In this document: positions 12,170 through 23,768 of the stretch, piece after piece | Layout of the letters: each line of letters opens with the position of its first letter | Numbering within the stretch: position 1 is the stretch's first letter | Assembly: GCA_030386875.1 (NCBI GenBank) | Contig: CM059558.1 | Location: 2,985,501-3,049,500 of the forward strand | Direction: 5' to 3' | Source of the DNA: Morinoia aosen | Lineage: Eukaryota; Arthropoda; Malacostraca; Amphipoda; Talitridae | DNA length: 64,000 nucleotides | The notes under the pieces: model-generated | What the model was told of the DNA's origin: nothing | What the model saw: the letters and a program-made list of their open reading frames with translations, nothing else | Database searches by the model: none | Translations under genes and position numbers: made by a program

Positions 12170-13130
12170 AGCGGAGTATTTGTGATTCCAAAGAAAATTT
12201 AAATTTACTTATGTAGTCTATTTTTACCTGTTCTTGAACACTGTTTTGTGACATTCATATTGTTAGTACTGTTTTCACCTCTTAGTGTTTTTAGCATTTC
12301 TGACATAATTGACAAAACTTGTCATTCAGCAGATTTCATTCTATTCTAACTGCTTTATGAATGATTTAAAGCTTTTCACTTTAGATTAGCTTAATTTATT
12401 ACAAAACCATTTAATTAGCAGCTGACTGATGTTATAATCTGGTCCCAGATAATAATCTCGCTTCACACTCCATTATTCTCGATTTTAAATTATGTCTTAT
12501 TGAGATTTATTGTCTATTTGATTGCCTAACTGGTGGTTAGTGTAATATCTTTTTTTCAAAAAAGTGTTGTGTCTTTCGTAGAGTGAATGTGTCTTTGACT
12601 GCTGGTATTGAGTCTTGTTTTGTAATTATCGATGTGATTGACTTGAAAAAAATTCTTGTTTCCCAACCACAGCTAGTGTGGATTAAGTTACGGTTGCTTG
12701 ATTAATTGTGTCGAAACTATTATCAGCATGCTTCTTGTATCCCTAGTGTCGTGGAGCCCTTTCGTAATTGCGTTGTGCTTCAGTGAGGTGACTTGAACGG
12801 CGCATTATTACTAGTTTAAGCAAGTGATCGTTTCAAGATACTTTGACGTTTTTTTTTGCCTTCTCATCTTCTTCAAACATTTGTTGCTAATTTTTTGATG
12901 AAAAATTTACATGTGGAACTCTCGCCACATGTGAAACTGAATTGAGGGCACCGAGCAGTCAGAATCAAGAAAATGGCCGTCACGTTTTTTCTATGTGATC
13001 TAGATCTATGAAATTTGGCATACGCCTGTATTTTGAAAAATAAATAAGGGTTGTCATGTGTACTTTTTTCCATTTTTGCCCTAATGACGGGGACGATGGG
13101 AAAAAAGAGGGGAAAAAATGGTCATTTTTC
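12170..13130. other. Intron 2 sequence, nothing recognised
   Basis: AT-rich predicted intron sequence. Around 12960-13120 the base composition shifts slightly, probably because this is the outer part of the foldback element that follows. No gene was found. Confidence 0.4.
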
Positions 13131-13136
13131 AAGCAA

Positions 13137-13425
13137 CTTCTCAAAAAGTAGTTATTGTAGAGTAATGATCTAAGTATCATTGGATGCACAAAGGGTTGCT
13201 GCATAAAGAGTCAGAGGATTATTTTGAAATTCTTAATAGTTTTATTTTTATTAGGTTTTAAAAAATTTCTTAGTCATTCATTTTTCTGTAGATTTTTTAA
13301 TATAACTAAGAGATACCCCTATTAAATTCAATGAAATTCTCTGACTCTTTATGCAGCAACTCTTTGCACATCTAATGATACCAAAAACATTGCTCTACAA
13401 TCACTAGTTTCTGAGAAGAAGAGGC
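13137..13425. repeat. Foldback (MITE-like) inverted repeat in intron 2
   Basis: The left arm (about 13137-13225) and right arm (about 13329-13425) are imperfect reverse complements over ~85-95 bases. The left arm holds GTATCATTGGATGCACAAAG and TTGCTGCATAAAGAGTCAGA; the right arm holds TCTGACTCTTTATGCAGCAA and CATCTAATGATACC. About 100 bp of AT-rich spacer separates them. No transposase is encoded, so this resembles a non-autonomous foldback element. It shares the TATCATTGGATG core with the foldback at 40309-40612. Confidence 0.75.
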
Positions 13426-13559
13426 CTGAATATTGATATTTGAGTTGTTCAAAAAACGCATTTTTGTACCGAAAAATAGGTTTTTCATTTGCAAGCTATA
13501 TTGCTCCGAGAAATCAGCGCAGTTGACGTTATAAAAGCTATTCTGAAATATTGTCATGA

Positions 13560-14675
13560 TTTTGGCTATCTTTCATTGTAGTATTTTTTTGGTTCCTTGT
13601 CAAAACCGGTACCATAATTGTTACCAGGTGCCTGGTACCATGCATGAGGATTAGAAGTAACGCATAGCTCAGGTGTACCTGAGGTGCAGTTCAATCCTAA
13701 CTGAACTCAGCAGATGCAGTTTCAGCTACTCCGAGCTTGACAGGCAGATTCAGATAGTTGTTTGACTACGGTAATCGCTTCGGCATTCATGTCACACTGA
13801 ACTGCTCCACGGCAAGCGCAGTCTTATATATGTCTACAGCACAGGAGGGGGAGGGGGGTTCGTGGGAGGTACCGAGACTCGCCCGACGTTGCCAAATCGT
13901 GAAAGTTCTTGAAAAACTGAATGATAAATGCATATGTCTTTAGAAATAAACAGTTGGTGAGCAATATCTAGGTGAAATGATATGGCACATGAGCGCTGAC
14001 ACGCCATGCGACCCATCCCGCCGCTTTTCCTCCTTCCGTTTACTCGCCTTAGGTGCTTCAGATGCTTCCAAATTTTTTACTGCTTATTAACTATGCATTG
14101 CTCTACAGAATTAAGCAATAAAAAAATCCCACCTATTTCAATCTTCTGACTAGACGGTCCCCCTAATTACTTAGGGAGTCAAATTTATGATTTTGTGTTT
14201 CTTGCTTTATGTGTGAGACCAACGAATGAATAATTTTTTATTGTTTTGCTTGTGTAAGAAATCACTTCAGCCACTCTCAGTTATTCTGAGACAATATTTC
14301 TAATATAATTGAAGTTTCTTTTGAATTTAAACAGAATAATCAAGTTAGTGCTGTGTTTTGAAGAGAACGTTAACAGTGAAATTTTGTGCATGAATCCTTA
14401 TCCAAAATAATGTAGTCATGACAGGCGTTATTGCATGTAGAAGATTTTGCATGAAAACTTTGTTCTGTTTTAAAGTATCAACTGGCTGTGAAGAGAGAAT
14501 GTGCTTTTCAAATTTCTATTGTGCCATCGTTATTTTTTGCTTCCTGTATTTCTTTCATATATTTTTCTTGTATTTTTTTAATAGTTGAGCACATTTGCTT
14601 AAGATTAGAATGAGAATGTATGCTCAAGTGCACAACTCAGTCTCAAATGTATATAGTAACCAAGTACATAGGTAC
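13560..14675. other. Intron 2 sequence, nothing recognised
   Basis: No gene recognised. A short palindrome-like stretch with GGTACCATAATTGTTACCAGG and CCTGGTACC-type words occurs near 13608-13642. The open frame at 13758-13943 has no family resemblance. Confidence 0.4.
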
Positions 14676-14692
14676 TTTGAATTGCAATTTGC

Positions 14693-15049
14693 CACCCTCA
14701 GGGGGATACAACTATTGTATCTATGGGAATTAGCGCTCCCAGGGGAACCATGTGAGGGCCCGAGCTAAAGGTTAAATAGGCTTCCTTTTGTTGTAATAAA
14801 ATAGGTTTTTGTTTTGTTACGGGCCATCTTTTTTGGTTCACTGCTGTCCGGTTTTTCAGCACCTACTACTTTCTTCTTCAACTTTTTTCTTGTTTCATGA
14901 ACTTCTTTCCTAGCTTACTAGTTCTGTGCATTTTGTGCATAGATTCCGCGTTCCCTCAACTCCATACTAAATGGTTCCTTCCTCTTTCCTAAGAACATCT
15001 TTGTCGTGGTTAAGGGAGGCTAAAACTTTCTTATATAATAATATAAAAT
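14693..15049 (+). repeat. SINE-like repeat, copy D, with 13-bp target-site duplication
   Basis: A complete, 357-bp copy. It is flanked by the exact 13-bp direct repeat AATTGCAATTTGC (14680-14692 and 15050-15062), the mark of a retrotransposed insertion. It starts CACCCTCAGGGGGATACAAC and ends in a run of TATAATA-like repeats. I find no clear tRNA-type A and B boxes, so the origin of the 5' end is open. It lies only ~45 bases before the last exon of the zinc-finger gene. Confidence 0.9.
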
Positions 15050-15106
15050 AATTGCAATTTGCGTATAATGCGTTTTTTCCTGAGATTCCTAGCCCGTAAT
15101 AATCAG

Positions 15107-16711
15107 GAAAATTCTCCCACACAGGCCAGTTCAAGTTCAGGTTCTCGTGCAGTTACTTTCAAGAGAGAAATACACAATGACTGCACTGTGGCACGTTCAG
15201 GGCACGCAAAAGCAGATGATGAGTCGATGGAAGGCAGCTCTGTTGCGTGCAACACAAGTGCTGTTCATCAGGGACCAGCTGGAGCATCTCAAGGGTGCGC
15301 TGACTCGCTACCATCAGATGTGTCGGGGAGCGGCAGTGGTGTTGAGGCCGCACCTCTTTACAGACTCATGTCATGGCCCTTATTGTGTGAACATTGTGAT
15401 TACTCAACTGGTAGGAGGGGCCTTATGGAGCTGCACCTCCGTGTCAGGCACAAGTTGGGATGTTACTATGATTGTTGGTTGTGTGATTACTCCACAATGT
15501 ACATAAATATTTTGAAGCAACACTTAGTTGAGCAGCATGTTAATGAGAGCCGGCGCGAAGGTCTATCCGGGAGTTACCAATGTACAGGTGGGAAAACGAC
15601 GGTGGAACAGCGACGTAATAAACATGGACAGGAAGAGCTTAAATGTGATCTCAGTGACTCTAGGTTTGTCGTCGAGTCCAGAACTGATTCACCTAAAAAA
15701 GGTGCATTAGTCAATATGGTGTACAAGTGTGAAGTGTGCGAATATTCTTCAGCAAATGAAGGTAACTGGAAGCAGTGTTTGTCTGGTAAACGCAAAATTG
15801 GACCTCAAATAAGTAGACATGTACAAGGTCGGGTTTACAGGCGTAACTTGAATGACTCAGCTCGTGGAAACAAACATAAAGCATACCAAGCTAGCAAAGA
15901 TGAGAAAAGACAACTTTTCAAGTGTGAGTTATGTGACTATACCTCTGCTCGTAAAGATATTGTAAAATTTCACCTAGCCAGCACGCATGGTAAAGGTCAG
16001 CTGTTCAAGTGCGAATTATGTGAATATTCCTCTGCTAGTACAGGTAATCTTAAACGTCACCTAGCCAGCAAACATGGTAAAGGTCAGCTGTTCAAGTGCG
16101 AATTATGTGAATATTCCTCTGCTAGTACAGGTAATCTTAAACGTCACCTAGCCAGCAAACATGGTGAAGGTCAGTTGTTCAAATGTGAATTATGTGACTA
16201 TTCCTCTGCACATAGGGGTAATCTTAAACATCACCTAGCCGGCAAACATGCTGAAGGTCAGTTGTTCAAATGTGAATTATGTGAATATTCCTCTGCTAGT
16301 ACAGGTAATCTTAAACGTCACCTAGCCAGCAAACATGGTGAAGGTCAGTTGTTCAAATGTGAAATATGTGAATATTCCTCTGCTAGTACAGGTAATCTTA
16401 AACATCACCTAGCCGGCAAACATGCTGAAGGTCAGTTGTTCAAATGTGAATTATGTGACTATTTCTCTGCTCAAAAAAGTCATGTGAAGCTACACTTAGC
16501 AAGCAAACATGGTAAAGGTCAGTTGTTCAAATGTGAATTGTGTGAATATTCCTCTGCTGAAATGAAAAATGTTCGATTTCACCTAGCCAGCAAACATGGT
16601 AAAGGTCAGCTGTTCAAGTGTGAATTATGTAACTATTCTTCTGCTCGGAAGGATAGAGTTCAAAAACACCTAGCTAGCAAGCATTATTGCACTAATGCGT
16701 TTCCTTTCTAG
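15107..16711 (+). CDS. C2H2 zinc-finger protein, last coding exon
   Basis: A 535-codon open exon preceded by a CAG acceptor ending at 15106. Joined to the two upstream exons in phase it would give ~612 aa. Two C2H2 fingers stand at the start (CEHCDYSTGRRG and CWLCDYSTMY units, C-x2-C-x12-H-x4-H), then a degenerate finger (CEVCEYSSANEG) that has lost both histidines. Nine tandem fingers follow from about 15920 to the end, spacing 29 residues, with the pattern FKCELCEYSSASTGNLKRHL-ASKH and linker GKGQL/GEGQL. The protein is presumably a nuclear DNA-binding regulator; no KRAB, ZAD or BTB domain is seen in the part read. Fingers 2 and 3 are virtually identical in DNA, so the array has expanded recently. 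If exons 1 and 2 do not belong, an ATG at 15068 could start a shorter protein. Confidence 0.9.
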   Translation, partial: ENSPTQASSSSGSRAVTFKREIHNDCTVARSGHAKADDESMEGSSVACNTSAVHQGPAGASQGCADSLPSDVSGSGSGVEAAPLYRLMSWPLLCEHCDYSTGRRGLMELHLRVRHKLGCYYDCWLCDYSTMYINILKQHLVEQHVNESRREGLSGSYQCTGGKTTVEQRRNKHGQEELKCDLSDSRFVVESRTDSPKKGALVNMVYKCEVCEYSSANEGNWKQCLSGKRKIGPQISRHVQGRVYRRNLNDSARGNKHKAYQASKDEKRQLFKCELCDYTSARKDIVKFHLASTHGKGQLFKCELCEYSSASTGNLKRHLASKHGKGQLFKCELCEYSSASTGNLKRHLASKHGEGQLFKCELCDYSSAHRGNLKHHLAGKHAEGQLFKCELCEYSSASTGNLKRHLASKHGEGQLFKCEICEYSSASTGNLKHHLAGKHAEGQLFKCELCDYFSAQKSHVKLHLASKHGKGQLFKCELCEYSSAEMKNVRFHLASKHGKGQLFKCELCNYSSARKDRVQKHLASKHYCTNAFPF

Positions 16712-16824
16712 ATGTGAAATGCACATTTATTGGCTGTTCAAATGTCTGATCACTACATCATCACACTTCACATTTTTTTAAATATTGTAGCTCTTCCGCG
16801 TGGTCAAAGATCTTACGAGCTACT

Positions 16825-17165
16825 CCCTCTGCAGAATGTACCTTTTGTGTCCATGGGAATTGGTGGTTACGAGTAAAACATGTGATGTTCTGTACTTAAA
16901 GTTAAGGAGATCATGTGTTTGTGGAAAATAAATGTTTTTGGTTTTGTTAAGGACCATTTTTTTTTGGTTTACTGCAGTCCTGTTTTCCATTATTTGTTAC
17001 GCCTTCAGTTTTACCTCGTTTCATAAAGTTGTATGCAACTTGCTGTTTCTGAGCCATGTGCATAAACCCTGCGTTCCCATAAGTGATTACTGAATGATTT
17101 CTTCCTCCTTCCTCTCTTAAAACCACTTTTATAATTAAGCAGGCCTAAACTCTCTTATGTTATGT
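16825..17165 (+). repeat. SINE-like repeat, copy E, downstream of the zinc-finger stop
   Basis: Diverged copy recognised by TCCATGGGAATTGG, ACATGTGATG, TTTTGGTTTTGTTAAGGACC, CTTGCTGTTTCTGAGCC, CATAAACCCTGCGTTCCC and CTTCCTCCTTCCTCTCTTAAAA. It starts ~110 bases after the zinc-finger stop codon, so it probably forms part of the 3' UTR or its flank. An AATAAA at 16927-16932 lies within it. Confidence 0.7.
16927..16932 (+). promoter_or_regulatory. Candidate polyadenylation signal AATAAA
   Basis: AATAAA about 215 bases after the zinc-finger stop codon, inside diverged SINE copy E, where better-preserved copies have AATAGAATAGG-type sequence. It is a plausible 3' end signal for the gene, but AATAAA is frequent in AT-rich DNA. 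Confidence 0.35.
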
Positions 17166-17518
17166 AATCTAACGCCTCGGTAGCGTTGTTGTCGGTAAAA
17201 TTTTATTTCCTTCCAAACACTGCATTCTTTTTTTTCGCAATTTTCTGCGCAATTTTTTTTTTTTTTTTCGAATGGAATGAGATCCTTCTTTCAGTTGCTG
17301 AATGGCTTTTTAGGATGACCCATGAAAATCAGCTGTTCACATTCTATTTCGCAGTGTTTCTTGTCTCATCCTTGTGACATTTGTCAGACTTGCACTGCAA
17401 ATTCTTTTTTTTCATTTATATTCCAGGATTAACGGTCATAATATTGAATTGTTTCGCGTTCTTTTTTGTGTTTGTAAGAAAATGTACGTTTCTGGTAACT
17501 TAATCTAATGTTTAATAT

Positions 17519-17600
17519 CAGTGGTTCCCAAACTGGGGTCCCTGGACCCTTGGGGTCCATTAGAAGATCCTAGGGGGTTCGCGATACAATGGAAAAATTT
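17519..17600. mobile_element. Isolated hAT-type terminal fragment
   Basis: CAGTGGTTCCCAAACTGGGG followed by a region with GGGGTCCATTAGAAG resembles the outer end of hAT elements of the same type as the one at 46687-50776, which starts CAGTGGTTCTTAACC. No partner end was found nearby, so it is a solo terminus or the end of a badly decayed copy. Confidence 0.5.
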
Positions 17601-18600
17601 ACCTTCAGACAAAATTTTTGTAAAAATATATAACACTGATTCTCTGTCACAATAATTGGTGGTATCGACATTTTATTGCGTAAGCAGCCAGCACCTCTTT
17701 ATTACATTTTTATATCTGTCATAATATTTCTTCAAGTTTGTTGGCTCACCCTTTGCTTCCGGCCTTATTGGAGCGCTGTGTTTACTTTTGTGGTGTGTGA
17801 GTTATGATCTCCAGAATGTGTGTTGTGGGTTTTTGGTATGTGTGAAAATGTTGAAGAATGCCCACGTATTGCTAGGTTTTTCTGTATCTTATTTTCAAAT
17901 CAATATTATTAGTTTTATTTGAATTCATTACACCGTAGCACCTTCGATCCTTCGCCAATCCAACTGTGACTATCTTGAGTCTGGTGACCGGCAGTCTGGC
18001 CCCAAGTCCATTTAGGCTCTGGCTGTCTGATCGGTCTGGCTGTTACACATTCGCTTTGTATGCAAACGGCATTCGCTATATTTTGCTATTATATAAAAAA
18101 ATACAGGATGTTGGTAGTGAGTTGTTGATGATTAACAAAACTGTATTTGGCCAATGGAAAATTTCACTGATTCCTTTACCAAGTTTTACTGGCATCGAGC
18201 GTATTATCATTCATTTTTTTGCATTTTCGAACGTTGTTAAAGGGAACATCAAACTGCTGCAGACAAGGATATGACAGAGCTACCCGCACCAAGTGTGTAG
18301 GTATCTCAGCCCACCTGTACCTTCCCGCAGTGATGCCGTTAGTATACCCTGCCTACTCCACAATATAATTGTATTGTGTATTCTCGGCGTCCCTTGTATC
18401 AATAGTTTTTCATTCTAAAACTCGCTGACATTGGGTAGAACCAACTCGAGGGCCTAGGGCATGCAAGTGCTCTGGGTTCTTGCACTTTTTTGTATATATA
18501 TTTTTGATGAGTTGTTTAGCCTGATTGTATAAGAATAATTATGTTTGTTAACATATATTGAGGGGTCAGTTGTGACAAAACGTTAGTAGTTGATTTGTAT
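17601..18600. other. No gene seen
   Basis: Between the hAT fragment and retrotransposon 1. An open frame at 17966-18274 has no recognisable family. The final 100-200 bases may be the 5' UTR of retrotransposon 1; its exact start cannot be placed. Confidence 0.4.
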
Positions 18601-18704
18601 AACATACTTGTTTCGTGGAGAGAAAAAAGTAAGAGGAGGAGGGAGAGCAGCAACACGCATCCCTTCCCTGGTCTTGGGGGTGTCACACCCCGTTGATCAG
18701 GGCC

Positions 18705-21175
18705 ATGGGGGGTAACAAGCGAGGGGGGAGCTCGAGAGGCTCCACGACCGGCCGCCCCAGCAGGGGGCGCGAGGCTGGCGTTGCGGGTCTGAAGACCGCC
18801 GGGACTGCGAGGGGGCAGCGCGGGGAAGCGGCTGCGCGCCGTGCTCCGCCTGCCGCTGTCGAGGAACCTCCTGCCGCTGCCGGGGAGCCTCCTGCTGCTG
18901 CTGCCGCTGCTGCTGCTGCTGCCGCTGCTGCTGCTGCTGCCGCTGCTGCTGCTGCTGCTGCTGCTGCCGCTGCCGCTGGAACGAACCACAGTGTGGTTGC
19001 CAAAAGGATGGACACTCTCGAAGAGAAGATAAACTCACTTGTGGACTTAATTCGAAATCTACGACCAACTTACGAAAACATTCCTGCAGGCTCCATGCCC
19101 AAGAAAGCCGACACTGTCGAAGAAAGGATCACCAACATGGAACGCATCACAGAGGATGTGCTGGGAGCGGCTTCTGAGCTTCTCCAAAAACGCACAAAAA
19201 GTGCTCCTGGTGCTGTAGTCGAGCGGAAAAGAACAAAATACGCCCCACTTGACCTGAACAATTTGCTTGAAGAACACTCCAAGAGATTCTACACCATGAA
19301 ATTTACTACTGAAAACAAGAGGAAAATCAACTCCTATCATCTCCGACATGAAATCTATGAACAAATAAACCTCTTCCCGAAAAATATCGCGACGAGTGGC
19401 CAAGATAACTTAACAATTGAAGTAGTCAAAAAAACAAGTCGACTCACTTCTGAAGATAACAAAGATAGGCCAAGTACCTTGCCGTGTTACCAAAGCTTTT
19501 CATTTCAACATTTCCAAGGGTCTCATTTACGTCAATGAATTCAACATCGAGAATGTTGAAGAGTTTGCAAGCGGCCTCATAGAGAAGTGCAACATTACTA
19601 CAGTCACTAAAGCCTTCTTTATTAAGCCTAAATACCAACAAACGAAAGCCTTAGTAGAATTTAACCAAGAAATTCCTCCCGACTACATATATATTCCAGG
19701 AGAAAAATCAGATACCAAAGTTTACCCCTACAAAAAAGACCAATGTCGTGCTCCAAGTGCCAACAGTACGGCCACACTTGGAGAAGGTGCAGCAAAGTCC
19801 ACCCCGTCTGTGGCCAATGCGGGCAGGAGAACCACACCTCAGACACGTGCTTGGAGGAAAGGGCAACCTGCCTCCACTGCCAGGGGCGACATCGTGCAAG
19901 AGACAGGGTCTGCGCCAAGTATCAAGACGAGGAGAAAATTCTGGAAATCCAGCGGAAGTTCAAGGTGGGCAAAAGGAGAGTCAGACAAATAATGAACGGG
20001 GTCAATACCATACCCGAGCAGAGAAATAAAGGAGGTGCAACACACTTCGTATGCAAACTCTCCGAGACTGACAAACAAAAACTAAGCCCATGGGCCTTCG
20101 AAAAAAGTATTAGTTACAAACTCGGTCAAAAACCCATAAGTATCCGATCCGGTGGCAAAGATAATTTCATTTTCGAAATTCCACCCAATAATTGTAATGC
20201 CCAAATCACCAGTATAACCTCTGTCAACGGGATGTCGTAGAAATCAACGAACACCCACGGTTCAACACCATCCAAGGGCTAACAGTCGTTTACGAATATG
20301 ATCTGTCAGACTTCGAAGAATTCAAGAGAGGTCTCCTGGAAGAACATAACCTTCAGGATGCCAAAAAAGCAACTTGGATCGAGCCTAGAAACCCCAGCTT
20401 CATCCCACTGCTTCTCACATTTCGCCATGCCCTTCCCGAATACATTGAAATGCCCGGTGAGCAAATGAAATCCAAAATCTACGAGTACCTCCCCAAACCG
20501 ATGCTTCGCAAGAAATGCCAAGAATACGGCCATACCTTCAAACACTGTCCAAGCGCTGCAGTAATTTGTGGTAAGTGCGATACAAGCGGACCCGAACGAA
20601 ATCAGTGCACCAGCGGAAAACTCGACTGTCACCATTGTGGAGGTGACCACCTTACGGGTTCGGAAAAGTGTTCAGAGCATAAATACCAGAAAGAAGTATT
20701 AACAATTCAGATCCGATACAAAATGACACGGAAACAGGCCCACCTGAAACTAAATAAAGAGCAACCTCAACTCAGACACAACTTCGCGCGAGCACTGCAA
20801 CAAAACTTGAGCGAACGCCAACACTCGCCAGACCTAGAAATGACGGGCTGCAGCAGCAGCAGCACGGGGACCAGCCAATCTTGCCCTGCTGCCAGTGCAC
20901 CTGAGCGGGACGTTATACGGGTGGCGACGTCCTCTGTCGAAGTTAAGAGAAAGCGTGCCGGCTCTGACGATGATGAAGCCACAACAGAAAAGAAAAAGGT
21001 CACCGAAGCCTCAGCTTGGCTAAACCCTTCTATACCAAACACAACAGACAACGGAGATGACTCGGCACTGAGCGAAACGGAAACTACCAGTGAAAATAAC
21101 TCAACTGTGCGAAGCCAGCCGAGACACATTTACGACGAATACACTAAACAAAACCATCACGGATGGACACTGTAA
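18705..21175 (+). pseudogene. Retrotransposon 1 ORF1 (gag-like), with duplicated core
   Basis: Starts at ATG 18705. Residues ~55-95 form a long alanine tract encoded by GCT/GCC repeats. A first core follows (about 19300-20030): a gag-type RNA-binding region ending in PGEKSDTKVYPY, then three zinc knuckles CSKCQQYGHTWRRC, CGQCGQENHTSDTC and CLHCQGRHRARDRVC. A second, diverged copy follows (about 20080-20720) ending in PGEQMKSKIYEY, with knuckles that have lost ligands (KKCQEYGHTFKHC lacks the first Cys; CGKCDTSGPERNQC lacks His) and a better third (CHHCGGDHLTGSEKC). Reading frame changes occur near 19450, in an A-run near 19730 and near 20230. The C-terminal tail is Ser/Glu-rich. The protein would coat the element's RNA. 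Confidence 0.8.
18893..18977 (+). repeat. (CTG/CCG)n triplet tract encoding polyalanine
   Basis: About 85 bases of CTG CTG CTG CCG-type triplets, read as Ala in the ORF1 frame. The other five frames give poly-Leu, poly-Gln, poly-Ser and similar runs, which are by-products. Confidence 0.9.
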
Positions 21176-23176
21176 AAACGCTACTCCAAAAGAAGGGCAC
21201 GAATGTCGCGTGGATACTCCTCGGGCGAGGAACCAACGGGAAGAGCGCTCTCGGAGCCGCTCACTGCCACGAAACCGCTCTCAGTAATCCGGACAACGCA
21301 ATACTGCTGCATCCCACCTATAATCTCATCCCTACCTAATTTTTTTCTAGTTTCTACACTATCATAGCCTTCAACATCAGCGAGACTAACATTCTCCAGT
21401 GGAATTGTCAGGGACTCCGTTCAAAAAAGGATGAACTTTCTCTTCTAACCAACGACTATCACCCAATCGCAATTGCTTTGCAAAAAACAAAGCTGTGGAA
21501 TAATCCCAATTTCAGCCTCCCACACTATGCATGCCTCCGTCGAGATGGCCATTTTAACGTTACACCGCACGGAGGAGTAGCATTATTAATCCACGAATCT
21601 GTTCCATATCAGGAAATCCCTCTTAACACGCAAATACAGGCAATAGCTGCTGTCATCCAAACAAGTCAAACCATAACCTTAGCATCTATCTATTCTTCAA
21701 GGGCCCACAAACTAAGCAGAGAAAGACTCCATGACATCATCAATCAACTGACTCCTCCGTTTATCATTCATCATGGGCGATTTCAACGGCTATAACACAG
21801 CGTGGGGATGCAGGATTTCAGATGCCAGGGTTCATCACATCGAGGACGTCGTAAACGAACTTAACCTGAACATAATCAATTCTGGAGCACCGACAAGGAT
21901 AGCATATAACACCGAATCTGCAATAGACCTGACCATTTGTTCGCCGAGGCTCTCGGCCGACCTCCAGTGGTCAGTCGCCAGCTCCCCAAACGACAGCGAC
22001 CACTGCTCTATCACTATCACCTTCATGAATAACCATCAACATGAAGATGGGAGAGTAGTGTGGAATCTGAAGGAAGTAAATTGGGAAATATACCAAAACC
22101 ATCCTTTGTGGAACAATTTACAGCCGATCAGAGATGTAACTCACAGCGAAGCTTTACACGCTTCTATGAAAATATCCCCAACGTTACCCAAAGATGCGTA
22201 CCACAAATTACTTTGAGCAAGTTCAACCCAAAGCCATACTGGACAAACTTACTGAAAGAAACCAGAAGAAATAGGGAAGAAATGTATCAGAAATACAGAC
22301 GGAATAAAACCGAACGGAATTGCATCTTGTGGAAGCAAGCAAGAGCCGTCCACCGCAAAGCATTAAAAGAAGAGAAGAGGAACGCCTGGATTAAACTGGC
22401 GGATACCCTCAACAACAACACGCCCATGTCACAAATTTATGAAACCATCCGTAAAATCAAAGGCCGTCAACAGAGAAGCATACCCATTTTAAAAGAAAAC
22501 TGCAACTCATATACGACAATCCCCGAAATTGCAAACAAACTAGCCTCAGTATTTTGCACAGTGTCCAGCTCCACTAACTATCCAACCCACTTCCAAACAA
22601 TAAAATAAATATCTGAGCAGCAGCAGCTAAGCTTCTCTTCGGACAACAGTGAGGAGTACAACTCAATATTCACACTGCAAGAACTAAACACTGCTCTATC
22701 ACACGTCAAACACTTGGCTCCCGGTCCTGACCAATTGAACTATTTAATGATAAAAAATATGCCGGATACTGCCAAACTGCACCCTGTAAATCTATTCAAT
22801 AAATTCTCGAACGACAGCTTCCCCGATGAATGGCGCACAGCCATAGTCATCCCTCTACCGAAACCGAACAAATCACCTATATCACCTGAGAACTACCGCC
22901 CAATCGCTCCAGCTGTCTATGCAAGACCAAGGAGCGGATGATAAAAAACACCCTCCACGAGTTCTGCGAAATGTGCGGCTTCCTCGCCAACATCCAGTGC
23001 GGTGGCCGTCGAAGCAGATCAACCATAGATCATCTCGTCAGACTGGAATCATTCGTACGTCAAGCATTTGAACGAGACGAACACTGCATTAGCGTGTTCT
23101 TCGACCTAAAAAAGCTTACGACACTACATGGAAACATGGCATATTGAAAGAACATCACTCCATGGGTCTAAGAGGT

Positions 23177-23768
23177 TGTGCGCAGCCACCTTAACAAGTG
23201 GACTCAACTCCCCGAATTAACGGGCCCTACGGCACACAAATTTACCGGGTACCCATCTGAGGCCGGTAACGCTGAAATTTTAAGATAATTAAGGACAAGC
23301 ACAGCGTCATTAGCGGGAGTCTCACCTGAAGATCTTCGAAAACAATGTTCAGGCGAACACTCTTCACTGTAGCCGGCTGTCAAGGACCCAAGAAGTCCCA
23401 GGTAGCGAGGGCAGAATGCCGAGTCTCGCAGAGCACTCAAAAGGAAGGTGCACTCGCGATCACGGCCGGTTTCAATCTGAGGTGGCCGACTTTTGTCGCC
23501 ACGTCCTTAGCTTGCTCGAATCCGTCGCGATGGCTTAGGACTCGAACAAGAAGATCAGACGAACGTTTTAGTATTTAAATTTACATTTGTCGCCGAAGAC
23601 GTGAGGAACCCCCGCCATTGCTCCGCTTAGTCGTAAAATTATCAGCGTTATTAATTTTAGGCTTATTAGAAGGAACACAGCCTATGCCCTTCATTGCGTA
23701 AGGCCTTTTTGTGCCTTATAAAGTCCGCAAAGGACCTCATCGTTCGAGCAATGGCTGGAATTGCGACA
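23177..23768. mobile_element. Solo LTR with 4-bp target-site duplication
   Basis: A 592-bp block beginning TGTGCGCAGC and ending GAATTGCGACA, thus TGT...ACA ends, flanked by AGGT on both sides (23173-23176 and 23769-23772). Removing the block and one AGGT makes the reverse-transcriptase reading of the host element continuous. A TTATAAA-type box lies near 23720. Size, ends and duplication are what a solo LTR of a Gypsy- or Bel-like element leaves after recombination. No internal genes remain. Confidence 0.85.

Noticed and set aside
18683-19068. Poly-Ser, poly-Gln and poly-Leu open frames over the triplet tract
   Set aside because: Shadows of the ORF1 polyalanine frame, which alone connects to zinc knuckles.
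23177-23768. Possible ribosomal RNA fragment (balanced composition, unlike surroundings)
   Set aside because: No rRNA signature could be recognised, and the TGT...ACA ends with exact AGGT duplication explain it as a solo LTR.
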